Below are positions 41,701-48,357 of a DNA stretch of 64,000 bases, piece after piece. Below the pieces are notes generated by a model. The model saw only the letters and a program-made list of their open reading frames with translations, made no database searches and was not told where the DNA came from. Source of the DNA: JANPLG01 sp964609085 (GTDB taxonomy: Bacteria; Armatimonadota; SYMT01). The stretch lies in NCBI GenBank assembly GCA_964609085.1, contig CAZSRZ010000011.1:5757-69756 (forward strand). The letters run 5' to 3'. Position numbers and translations under genes: made by a program. Every line of letters begins with the position of its first letter. Position 1 is the first letter of the stretch.

Positions 41701-42620
41701 TCAGCTTCGGCCGGAAGTCGCCCGCCGCCCTGCGGGATCTGCTCGCCCTCTGGAGACGCCGCGGGGCGAGCGGACCGCGCTTCCTGCTGCTGGTCGGCGA
41801 CGCCACCTTCGATCCCCGGGGCTACATGAGCGATCCGTCCGCCGACCTCGTCCCGACCCGCCTCATCGATACGGCCTACCTTGAAACCGCCTCCGACGAC
41901 TGGTTCGGCGACTTCAATGAGGACGGCGTCCCGGAACTGGCGATCGGACGCCTTCCGGTCAGGTCACCGGAGGAGGCCGCGGAGCTCAGTGCGCGGCTGG
42001 CTGCGCAACCGGCCACCGCCATCTCGCGGGGAGCGCTGCTCATTTCCGACTTCCCGGACGTCCACGACTTCCCCGGCACGAACCAGGCCGTGCGCGCCCT
42101 CCTGCCTGCGGGAACGCCGGTCGCCGAGATCCGACGCCCCACGTTGGAGTCCGTCAACCTTGGGCCCGCCACCGTCGCCGCACTCTCAGCAGGCCCGGCA
42201 GTGGTGAACTATGCCGGCCACGGCACCATCACGGGTTGGCGCGGCTCGATGTCGACGGACGAGATCGCGGGCCTGAGCAACGGGGCGCACCGGTCGGTTT
42301 TCACGGTGATGAACTGCCTCAATGGCTACTTTCAGGACCCCGTGCTGCCGTGTCTGGCCGAGGAGTTGCTCCGCAACCCGGGAGGCGGGGCAGTGGCTGT
42401 CTGGGCTTCCTCGGGAACATGCCTGCCTGCCGACCAGGCCATCATGGATGTGGCATTCTACGCCCATCTCTTCGGGGGCGCCCGGCCCATCTGGAGCCCC
42501 GCGAGGGGAGATGTAATGACCATCGGCGAGGCCGCGGCGCGCGCCAAAGCAGCCATCCGCGATCCGGACGTGCGCCGCACGTGGATCCTCTTCGGCGACC
42601 CCGCCGCGAGGGTGCGCTAG
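38709..42620 (+). CDS. Secreted gingipain-like (peptidase C25) protease, interrupted by an assembly gap
   Basis: The GTG at 38709 has GGGAGAGG a few bases upstream and puts a signal peptide at the N terminus (ALAALVLSLVGFAARAGEA); an upstream TTG at 38652 is less likely. As drawn it has 1303 residues with a 100-N gap at 39854-39953. The first 450 residues are beta-rich secreted sequence. An FN3-like module follows (LGFHLYREEGDRKVRIT). Residues from about 960 are a C25 catalytic domain: PRFLLLVGDATFDPRG, the catalytic His1171 in NYAGHGTITGW and Cys1203 in VMNCLNGYF. No type IX sorting domain is seen at the C terminus. Target peptides are unknown; the next gene starts on the base after its stop. 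Confidence 0.87.
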   Translation: MICGESRALAALVLSLVGFAARAGEAVIEFDDPPRPSVPVGFALPAPDPRAAPRRDPTDRLTNPVSNAWDGVDELAVSPTSLLKPPDPFLAVGPGLGSAGRVIQVTNKGVQLWNKSGTSLAGPVSPASFFGSGSGTTDPKIIFDRQSDRFFAVVQDGNTTTNSNLYVAVSTSSTPNTLTTSDWTRGSASVITTFSGGTAWFDYPGLGSDQTRLVVTGNMFSAAGNSIGTKIRVFSKAALLAGTFSTFTDINVDAASLSGAFGIMPAHVAGPRADGQLLSDNGNFYLINRGGQTSYRLWELSGTPPSTVSVVQNALRSWSAGAQLTAGAPQSGTTIRIDTLSPRVQNAVYRFGMVTCCLTSDFVTLDSAAGEVFWAKIRTNGXXXXXXXXXXXXXXXXXXXXXXXXXXXXXXXXXXPERWGDYAGCCEDPTDNSFWMTHEYCRSAVTGAGNDARWGTWVFRTAGTTGVQVTEFAANDGRCTWTTGLEVRNLGFHLYREEGDRKVRITPALVAGTALATFSEGPRAHRYAFDDPEGGAGTYWLEAVDTSGGSTWHGPYRGGGLPPERTGFLTASPLLTDLGRAGSGPRALSERAESGPVRRVDALEPTGPRIATQRWLASRDAVKISVRTEGWYEVSAERLFAAGLEPGTDPRTLRLFANGREVACMIRGEADARLDPGDLVEFYGLGVDTPSTDAQVYWLTAGSGRGRRIVAAPAVSGGSPVDNAPVSVEYRPRTIYFPGALNGERENFFGEVIAGSPITVPLDVPDPVPFGTRAHLEVLLQGVTDRPDPDPDHHLTVEINGVPLGEMVFDGTRSGYLAVDLPADVLRAGPNEVTLATVGPWLDVSLVDTVRLSYRRLLRLDGESLRFPARPGSRLRLDPSSRPGGLRSRFFDVTDAADVMALSVRPGPGESIYLSAPGGTAVGYDRRLILAVPEEAILTPASVEPNVPSSLAAVRRPPDYVILGPEGFREATASLAAFQESRRMRTRFVALEDVYDEFSFGRKSPAALRDLLALWRRRGASGPRFLLLVGDATFDPRGYMSDPSADLVPTRLIDTAYLETASDDWFGDFNEDGVPELAIGRLPVRSPEEAAELSARLAAQPATAISRGALLISDFPDVHDFPGTNQAVRALLPAGTPVAEIRRPTLESVNLGPATVAALSAGPAVVNYAGHGTITGWRGSMSTDEIAGLSNGAHRSVFTVMNCLNGYFQDPVLPCLAEELLRNPGGGAVAVWASSGTCLPADQAIMDVAFYAHLFGGARPIWSPARGDVMTIGEAAARAKAAIRDPDVRRTWILFGDPAARVR
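39854..39953. other. Assembly gap of 100 N inside the C25 protease gene
   Basis: Exactly 100 unknown bases. Flanking reading frames agree, and the residues after it (RWGDYAGCCEDPTD) are typical of a secreted beta-rich domain, so the gap size is probably near the true value. Confidence 0.95.
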
Positions 42621-43079
42621 ATGGATGCGGCACTCATGGGGCTACCGGAGCGCCGGATCGACGGCCTCATCGTCGAACGGGTGGGAGAAGAAACCCTGGT
42701 CTACGACCTCGTCAGCCACCAGGCCCACCGCCTGAATGCCGCCGCCACGATGGCCTGGCAGGCTGCCGATGGTCGAACGACCACCGCGGCGATGGCGGAG
42801 CGCTCCACCGCCGTCGACATCCCGATCGACGAAGCCGGCATCGTCCAGGCGCTGGCGATGCTGGCCGACGCGGGATTGCTCACCCCGGATTCCCGGTTGC
42901 CACCCCGGACCATCACTCGCCGTCGCCTGCTTGGCCGAACGGCCATCGCCGTGCCGGTGGTCAGCAGCATCCTCGCTCCCACCGCCTCCGAGGCGGGTAG
43001 CTGCCGCCCCTCCGGTGCCTCGTGCACCACCGGCGCCCAATGCTGCAGCCTCCTATGCAGCTCAAACCTCTGCATTTGA
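42621..43079 (+). CDS. PqqD domain fused to a six-cysteine knottin-like C terminus
   Basis: A 152-residue protein whose ATG follows the protease TAG without a gap. Residues 1-95 are a PqqD-type domain (IVERVGEETLVYDLVSHQAHRLN, ATMAWQAADG, ALAMLADAGLLTPDSRLP). Residues 100-105 are a twin-arginine-like stretch (RRRLLG) followed by a hydrophobic run to about 124 (IAVPVVSSILAPTASEA), like an internal Tat/Sec signal or anchor. The last 25 residues carry Cys128, Cys135, Cys141, Cys142, Cys146 and Cys151, spacing C-x6-C-x5-CC-x3-C-x4-C, the framework of inhibitor cystine knots. The obvious reading is a peptide-recognition domain covalently linked to a disulfide-rich mini-protein. Which part is precursor and which is functional product cannot be told from sequence alone. 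Confidence 0.85.
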   Translation: MDAALMGLPERRIDGLIVERVGEETLVYDLVSHQAHRLNAAATMAWQAADGRTTTAAMAERSTAVDIPIDEAGIVQALAMLADAGLLTPDSRLPPRTITRRRLLGRTAIAVPVVSSILAPTASEAGSCRPSGASCTTGAQCCSLLCSSNLCI

Positions 43080-43159
43080 GACGCAGCTTGAGGCACAGAG
43101 GACGGCGGGCAGGATTCGCCCGGGTCATGCCGGAACTCGAGCGCTGGGGGGTGAGAGCG

Positions 43160-43858
43160 ATGTGCGTATGGCGATGGATGGCCGCAGCGGGTTGCTGCCT
43201 GGGCATAGGGGTGGGCGTCGTCGCGGCCGGGCAGGAGAATGCCCGTGACAACGTGCCTGCAGGATGGATCCGGCTGTTCGACGGCAAGACGCTGGAGGGG
43301 TGGATGACCAGTGGTCGCACCGAGAGCAAGAAGCCGGTCGAGGATGGCGCGATCAACCCGCACGGCGCGGGCGGCTATATGATGATCCACAAGCAGCAGT
43401 GGTCGGACTTCGTCCTCTCCCTGCGATACCGGCTCAGCAAGGGGTGCAACAGCGGCATCTTCGTGCGGACGTTTCCCCTCACGCCGCGCTCCGGGAAGGA
43501 CGTCGGCTTCAACGGGATTGAGATCGCCCTCGACGACACCGCTCCCTCGGCCGGGCTGCACGACAGCGGCGCCGTCTACGACCTCGCCGCTCCCAGCCGC
43601 AACCCGCAGCGCCCCGCCGGCGAGTGGAACGACATCGAAGTCACCTGCAAAGGCCCGCTGATCAAGGTGGTATTGAATGGGGAACTGGTCAACGTCGTTG
43701 ACCTGGACCGGTTTACGCTCCCCAATCGCCGGCCGGACGGCAGTGAGCACAAGTTCGACATCGCCTTCAAGAACCACCCGCGGCGAGGCTACATCGGGCT
43801 GCAGGACCATGGCTCTGACTGTTGGTTCCGAGACGTCCGCCTCAAGCCGCTACCCTGA
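43160..43858 (+). CDS. Secreted DUF1080 (3-keto-disaccharide hydrolase) protein
   Basis: The start at 43160 (MCVWRWMAAAGCCLG) puts a signal peptide at the N terminus and has GGGGTGAGAG upstream; the frame continues further back over the PqqD-knottin gene. The 232-residue product shows GWIRLFDGKTLEGWM, YRLSKGCNSGIFVRTFP, NGIEIALDD, GEWNDIEVTCKGPLIKVVLNG and GYIGLQDHGS, the full DUF1080 concanavalin-like pattern. The family includes 3-keto-glycoside hydrolases in Bacteroidota and Planctomycetota. It sits between the PqqD-knottin gene and the cNMP-DUF1003 gene. Confidence 0.92.
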   Translation: MCVWRWMAAAGCCLGIGVGVVAAGQENARDNVPAGWIRLFDGKTLEGWMTSGRTESKKPVEDGAINPHGAGGYMMIHKQQWSDFVLSLRYRLSKGCNSGIFVRTFPLTPRSGKDVGFNGIEIALDDTAPSAGLHDSGAVYDLAAPSRNPQRPAGEWNDIEVTCKGPLIKVVLNGELVNVVDLDRFTLPNRRPDGSEHKFDIAFKNHPRRGYIGLQDHGSDCWFRDVRLKPLP

Positions 43859-43908
43859 CAACCGCCGCGCGGGGCCTTCCCCGGGCAGCACTCACAAACG
43901 TTGGCGCG

Positions 43909-44772
43909 ATGGTCCACCCACATTCAACGCTGCTGGCCGGGGTTCCGCTCTTTCGCAGCCTCACCGACGAGAATAGGGACGAACTCTCGGCGGTTCTGGA
44001 CCCGGTCGTCATCCCGAGGGGTCAAACGGTCTTCGAGTACGGCGACCCCGGAGGATCGATGTTCGTGATTCGATCCGGACAGGTGGAAACCTACTTCCGC
44101 AACGACACCGGGGATCGAGTGATGCTGGAGGTCTCCGGCCCGGGTGAGTTCTTCGGCGAGGTCTCCCTGCTGGATGAGGGACCACGCACGGCGACCGTGG
44201 TGGTTACCGAAGACCTGGAGGCGCTGCGCCTGGACAGGCCGGATCTGGAGCGCTTCCTCCGGGACAATCCGTCTGCCACCATGGAGTTGCTCGCCGTCAT
44301 GGGCCGGCGCCTGCGCTTCACGGGGGACCGGCTGCGGCACACCGCCAGCCGCAATGTCAATGAAGTCCATGAAGACCGGCGGACACCGGTGGAGAAGTCC
44401 GCGGATTGGATTGCCGCCTTCAGCGGCAGCATCCCCTTTATCCTGCTCCACGTGGTGGTCTTCGGTGCCTGGATCGCGTGGAATCAGCTTGCGCTGCCCG
44501 TCACTCGCCGGTTCGATCCCTACCCTTTTGGTCTGTTGACGATGGCCGTGTCGCTGGAGGCGATTTTCCTGTCCGTCTTCGTCCTTCTCAGTCAGAATCG
44601 CCAGGCGATGAAAGATCGGGTGCGGTCTGACATCGAGTACGACGTGAATCTGAAAGCGGAGCTCGAAGTGGCGCACCTGCATCAGAAACTCGACCAACTG
44701 CGCTCCGACCTGCTGGCCCGGCTGGAGCGTTTGGAGGCGGGACAGGGAACTACGAAGCCGCCCGGCGGCTGA
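43909..44772 (+). CDS. Cyclic nucleotide-binding domain fused to DUF1003 membrane domain
   Basis: The ATG at 43909 gives 287 residues. Residues 1-120 are a cNMP-binding domain: FRSLTDENRDELSAVLD, ETYFRNDTGDRVMLEVSGPGEFFGEVSLLDEGPRTATV in parts, including the phosphate-binding cassette with FFGEVSLL-x-E-x-P-R-T. Residues about 160-245 are DUF1003: ADWIAAFSGSIPFILLHVVVFGAWIAWN in parts and DPYPFGLLTMAVSLEAIFLSVFVLLSQNRQ in parts, two membrane helices. A coiled-coil tail follows (ELEVAHLHQKLDQLRSDLLARLERLEAG in parts). The protein may sense cAMP or cGMP; a class III cyclase is encoded elsewhere in the window (20618-21835). It is the last gene before the polysaccharide locus. Confidence 0.9.
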   Translation: MVHPHSTLLAGVPLFRSLTDENRDELSAVLDPVVIPRGQTVFEYGDPGGSMFVIRSGQVETYFRNDTGDRVMLEVSGPGEFFGEVSLLDEGPRTATVVVTEDLEALRLDRPDLERFLRDNPSATMELLAVMGRRLRFTGDRLRHTASRNVNEVHEDRRTPVEKSADWIAAFSGSIPFILLHVVVFGAWIAWNQLALPVTRRFDPYPFGLLTMAVSLEAIFLSVFVLLSQNRQAMKDRVRSDIEYDVNLKAELEVAHLHQKLDQLRSDLLARLERLEAGQGTTKPPGG

Positions 44773-44850
44773 TGGTCCCCCCCGCGCGAACGCGAAGACG
44801 CCGGGGGAGTTGGATATACTGCGCAAGCCGGTGCCTCCGGCGTAGCAGTT

Positions 44851-46032
44851 GTGCGCATCCTCCTTCCCTGCCTGGACTTCCCACCTTCGACGGGCGGCAT
44901 TCAGACGCTGCTGAGTGCGCTGGTACGTGAGTTGAGTGAACCGCGTGAGCTGCGCGACCATGAAGTGACAGTGATCGCCCCGCAGCAGGAAGGCGCGGCC
45001 GCGTGGGACCGGGACCAGCCCTTTCGCGTCGTGCGCGTCCGGGGCGGCACCAGAGGATCTCGCGGCCGACGATTCGCTGGGGCGATTTCTCGAAGTCTGC
45101 TGGCGCACGTGCTGCGCGACCGGCCGGACGTGGTGCTGTGCGGGCATGCGTTGCTCGGCCCCGCGTCCCTGTTAGCGAGGCAACTGACTGGTACTCCCTA
45201 CGTCCTCCTGTCCTATGACATCGAGTTTCGCGGACGATGGCTGCGCCCCATGCGTCGCCCCGTTTTCCGGCAAGCGGCGGCCGTTCTCACGATCAGCGAT
45301 TTCAACGATCGGGTGGTCGTGGAGTGCGGCTGCCCTCCTCGGAAGCTGCGCCGCCTGCCGTTGGGGTTCGATCCCGCACGCCTGGATCGGTGCGTCGATC
45401 GGGGGTTGGGCAGCCACGAGGAGCACGCCGGAACGTTGGGGCCGGCCGGCAAGCCGTGGATTCTCTGCGTCGCCCGGCTCGATCTACCGTACAAGGGAGT
45501 GGACACGCTGCTCGCTGCTATGCCGGCCATTCGCAGCGCCGTCCCCGGAACGGAGATCGTGGTCGTCGGGTCCGGGCCGCTGCGCGCGGAGTTGATCGGG
45601 CACGCCCGAGAACTGGGACTGGAAGGGGCGGCAAGCTTCCCCGGTTGGGTGAGCGACGCTGCCCTGGCCACGCTGTACCGCGAGTGCACCCTCTTCGCCC
45701 TGATCAGTCGGGAAGAGAAGCGGGGTGCGGAGGGATTTGGTCTGGTTTTCCTCGAGGCCGGCTGGTTCGGCAAGGCTGTGCTCGGCGGCCGTTCCGGCGG
45801 CGTGCCCTCAGCGGTTCTGGACGGCGAAACGGGGCTGCTCTGCGACCCCACCGACCCTGCCGACGTGGCAGCGGCCGCGATTCGGCTCCTTCGAGACCGG
45901 CCGCTTCGACAGCGACTGGGTGCCCGGGGGAGAGAGCGCGTGGAGCGGATGACCTGGGCAAATACCGCGAGCGCGCTGGAGGCGGTGCTGGGGGAGACAC
46001 TGCGCCCGGTCGACGACGGGGCGCTCCGGTGA
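44851..46032 (+). CDS. Family 4 glycosyltransferase
   Basis: A 393-residue GT-B enzyme starting with GTG. Typical features: a glycine-rich acceptor loop near the start (DFPPSTGGIQTLLSALVREL), ILCVARLDLPYKGVDTLLAAMP, IVVVGSGPLRAELIGHA, and the E-x7-E donor site EGFGLVFLEAGWFGKAVLGGRSGG. The enzyme adds a sugar from a nucleotide donor to a lipid-linked polysaccharide intermediate on the cytoplasmic face. Its TGA overlaps the GTG of the next glycosyltransferase. It opens the exopolysaccharide locus; specificity is unknown. Confidence 0.92.
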   Translation: MRILLPCLDFPPSTGGIQTLLSALVRELSEPRELRDHEVTVIAPQQEGAAAWDRDQPFRVVRVRGGTRGSRGRRFAGAISRSLLAHVLRDRPDVVLCGHALLGPASLLARQLTGTPYVLLSYDIEFRGRWLRPMRRPVFRQAAAVLTISDFNDRVVVECGCPPRKLRRLPLGFDPARLDRCVDRGLGSHEEHAGTLGPAGKPWILCVARLDLPYKGVDTLLAAMPAIRSAVPGTEIVVVGSGPLRAELIGHARELGLEGAASFPGWVSDAALATLYRECTLFALISREEKRGAEGFGLVFLEAGWFGKAVLGGRSGGVPSAVLDGETGLLCDPTDPADVAAAAIRLLRDRPLRQRLGARGRERVERMTWANTASALEAVLGETLRPVDDGALR

Positions 46033-47222
46033 ACCCCTGCCGGGTGGCCTACCTCAACCCCAGCGCCGCCGTCGGCGGGGCAGAACGGGCTCTCCTCCTG
46101 CTCCTCCGCGGGCTGCCCCCGGAGAGGTTTGACCCGGTGGTCCTCGTGCCGGGCCAGGGAGCGTTGACCGAATTGCTCGACCGTCAGGCAGTGCCCTGGC
46201 GGATCGCTCGGCTGGCCGGGATGGAGCAACTCACCCGCCAGGGCCGGACATCCCTCTTCTCCGCCACGCGCGGCATGGCCGGGGCGGTCGCCGCCGTGCG
46301 GGAGCTGCGGCGAGAGCTCCGCGCGGTACAGCCTCACCTCCTCCACACCAACGGAATGAAGGCCCACGTCCTCGGCGCGGTTGCGGGGGCGGGGCTGCGT
46401 CTGCCGGTTGTCTGGCACATGCGGGATCTCACGGAGCCCGGCGGGCTACGACGCCTGCTCGGAGCGATGGGCGGGTGTTTTCCGCGGCGGATTCTGGCAG
46501 TGTCGAGGGCAGTGTCCGACCAGTTCCGAGGGCACCCGGCCTACGGCAGGGTCACGATCCTCCATGACGCTCTCGATCCCGAGCACGCCCGCGCTGCCGC
46601 CGCCGCGGCCGAGATTCGGGCCAGCCTCGGCGTCCCGCCGGGGAGATTCGTCGCCGTGATGGTCGCCCACTTCACGCCGTGGAAGGGGCATCGGGTCTTC
46701 GTGGAAGCCCTGGCCCTGGCCCGCGGGAGGGGGTTGGACATCCACGGGATTCTGGTCGGCGGCTCCATTTACTCCGCCGCTGCTCACGCAGGGTGCGAAG
46801 CGGAAACCCGACGCCGGGCCGAAGAGTTGGGGCTCTCGCGGTGCGTCTCCTTCACCGGCTGCCAGGAACGTAGCGCCGACTTCATCGCCGCGGGTGATGT
46901 GCTCGTGCACCCGCCGACGGCGCCCGAACCCTTCGGGCTGGCGGTGATCGAAGCCATGGCGCTGGGACTCCCGGTGATCGCGTCGGCCGCAGGCGGCATT
47001 CTGGAGACGGTGACGCCCGACGATGCCGGCGCGGGCACCGGCATCCTCACGCCGCCCGGGGATGCTCCGGCTGTCGCCGCCGCGCTGCTGGATCTCGCCG
47101 GAGAGCCGCAGAGACGTCGACGGTTGGGCGCGGCGGGTGCCCGTCGAGTGGCGGAGCACTTTGGTCCGGAGCGACTCTACCGCGACCTGCACGCCATCTA
47201 TGGGGAGGTGATCCCCTCGTGA
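46029..47222 (+). CDS. Family 4 glycosyltransferase
   Basis: The GTG at 46029 overlaps the previous gene's TGA (GTGA), giving 397 residues; the longer frame back to 45237 is out-of-frame shadow of the first glycosyltransferase. GT4 hallmarks are YLNPSAAVGGAERALLLLLRGL, VAVMVAHFTPWKGHRVFVEALA, VSFTGCQERSADFIAAGDVLVHP and the E-x7-E site EPFGLAVIEAMALGLPVIASAAGG. It probably acts in the same polysaccharide pathway as its neighbours. Confidence 0.92.
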   Translation: MNPCRVAYLNPSAAVGGAERALLLLLRGLPPERFDPVVLVPGQGALTELLDRQAVPWRIARLAGMEQLTRQGRTSLFSATRGMAGAVAAVRELRRELRAVQPHLLHTNGMKAHVLGAVAGAGLRLPVVWHMRDLTEPGGLRRLLGAMGGCFPRRILAVSRAVSDQFRGHPAYGRVTILHDALDPEHARAAAAAAEIRASLGVPPGRFVAVMVAHFTPWKGHRVFVEALALARGRGLDIHGILVGGSIYSAAAHAGCEAETRRRAEELGLSRCVSFTGCQERSADFIAAGDVLVHPPTAPEPFGLAVIEAMALGLPVIASAAGGILETVTPDDAGAGTGILTPPGDAPAVAAALLDLAGEPQRRRRLGAAGARRVAEHFGPERLYRDLHAIYGEVIPS

Positions 47223-48334
47223 TGCGGCGGCACGTGATTCACGTCTACCGCGATGCCTACCCACCGCGGCACGGAGGGATCGAGCAACACGTCCACACGC
47301 TCGCCCACGCCCAGAAGCACACCGACGTGCCCAGCGTGCTCATTTCGGCAAATCCCGCCGGGCTGCGGGACGACTGCGGTGTGCCGATCGAATCCACCGG
47401 CGAGTGGGGCCGATTCCAGGGGGCTCCCATCGCTCCCGCCTTCCCTGGAGCCATCCGCCGACGGCATCCGGATCTCTTCCATTTCCACATGGCGAACCCC
47501 ACAGGCGAGCTCGCCTACCTGTTGTCGCGCAGCCGGGTCCCAGCCGTCGCCACCTACCACCACGACATCGTGCGTCAGGCACGGGCGCTCACCGTCTACC
47601 GGCCGTTCCTCCGCGCTTTTCTCAGCCGCGTGGCACGCATCCTGGTGGCCGCGCCCCAGCACATCGAGGTGTCGCCGATCCTGCCGGAATTCCGCTCCCG
47701 GTGCGAAGTGATCCCCTATGGGATCAACCTCAGCCGGTTCCGGGCCAGCCCCGAGGTGTTGCGACAGGCGGAACTCGTGCGGGAGAAGCACGGGTCGAGG
47801 ATCGTCCTCTTCGTGGGCAAGTTGCGATACTACAAGGGACTGGACATCCTGCTGACGGCCATGGCCGGCGTCGACGGGACGTTGTTGTTGGTCGGGCGGG
47901 GCACCGAAGAGGCGTCCCTGCGTCGGCAGGTGGATACTCTGGGGTTGTCGGAGCGCGTCCATTTTCTTCCCCACCTGGAAGACGCCGAATTCATGGGCGT
48001 CCTCCACGCGGCGAATGTCTTCACACTTCCCTCCAATAGCCGAATGGAGATGTTCGGCATTGCCCAACTGGAAGCCCACGCCTGCGGCAAGCCGGTTGTT
48101 TCCACCGCGCTCGGCACGGGAGTTGAGTTCGTGAACCGCCACGGGGAGACAGGGTTGGTGGTCCCGCCCGGAGATCCGCGGGCACTGGCGGATGCGATCC
48201 GCCGTTTGCTCGACGAGCCGGTCTACGCCGCGGAACTGGGTGCCGCTGCACAAGCGCGGGCCGAGCGAGAGTTCTCAGATGAGGTGATGGCCGCCCGGAC
48301 ACGGGAGGTCTACGAAGAGGTGCTGGCGGCGTAG
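47219..48334 (+). CDS. Family 4 glycosyltransferase
   Basis: A 371-residue GT-B enzyme. It may start at the GTG at 47219 or the ATG at 47222; both overlap the previous stop (TGATG). Features: HVYRDAYPPRHGGIEQHVHTL, RIVLFVGKLRYYKGLDILLTAMAG, VHFLPHLEDAEFMGVLHAANVFTLPS and the E-x7-E site EMFGIAQLEAHACGKPVVSTALGTG. It is the third glycosyltransferase of the locus, coupled to the second. Its acceptor is unknown. Confidence 0.92.
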   Translation: MMRRHVIHVYRDAYPPRHGGIEQHVHTLAHAQKHTDVPSVLISANPAGLRDDCGVPIESTGEWGRFQGAPIAPAFPGAIRRRHPDLFHFHMANPTGELAYLLSRSRVPAVATYHHDIVRQARALTVYRPFLRAFLSRVARILVAAPQHIEVSPILPEFRSRCEVIPYGINLSRFRASPEVLRQAELVREKHGSRIVLFVGKLRYYKGLDILLTAMAGVDGTLLLVGRGTEEASLRRQVDTLGLSERVHFLPHLEDAEFMGVLHAANVFTLPSNSRMEMFGIAQLEAHACGKPVVSTALGTGVEFVNRHGETGLVVPPGDPRALADAIRRLLDEPVYAAELGAAAQARAEREFSDEVMAARTREVYEEVLAA

Positions 48335-48357
48335 TCCGTCGCTCTGGATGGACACAC

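Noticed and set aside
44776..44808. GC hairpin TCCCCC...GGGGGA after the cNMP-DUF1003 gene
   Set aside because: No T tract follows and the inner loop is long, so it was not called a terminator.
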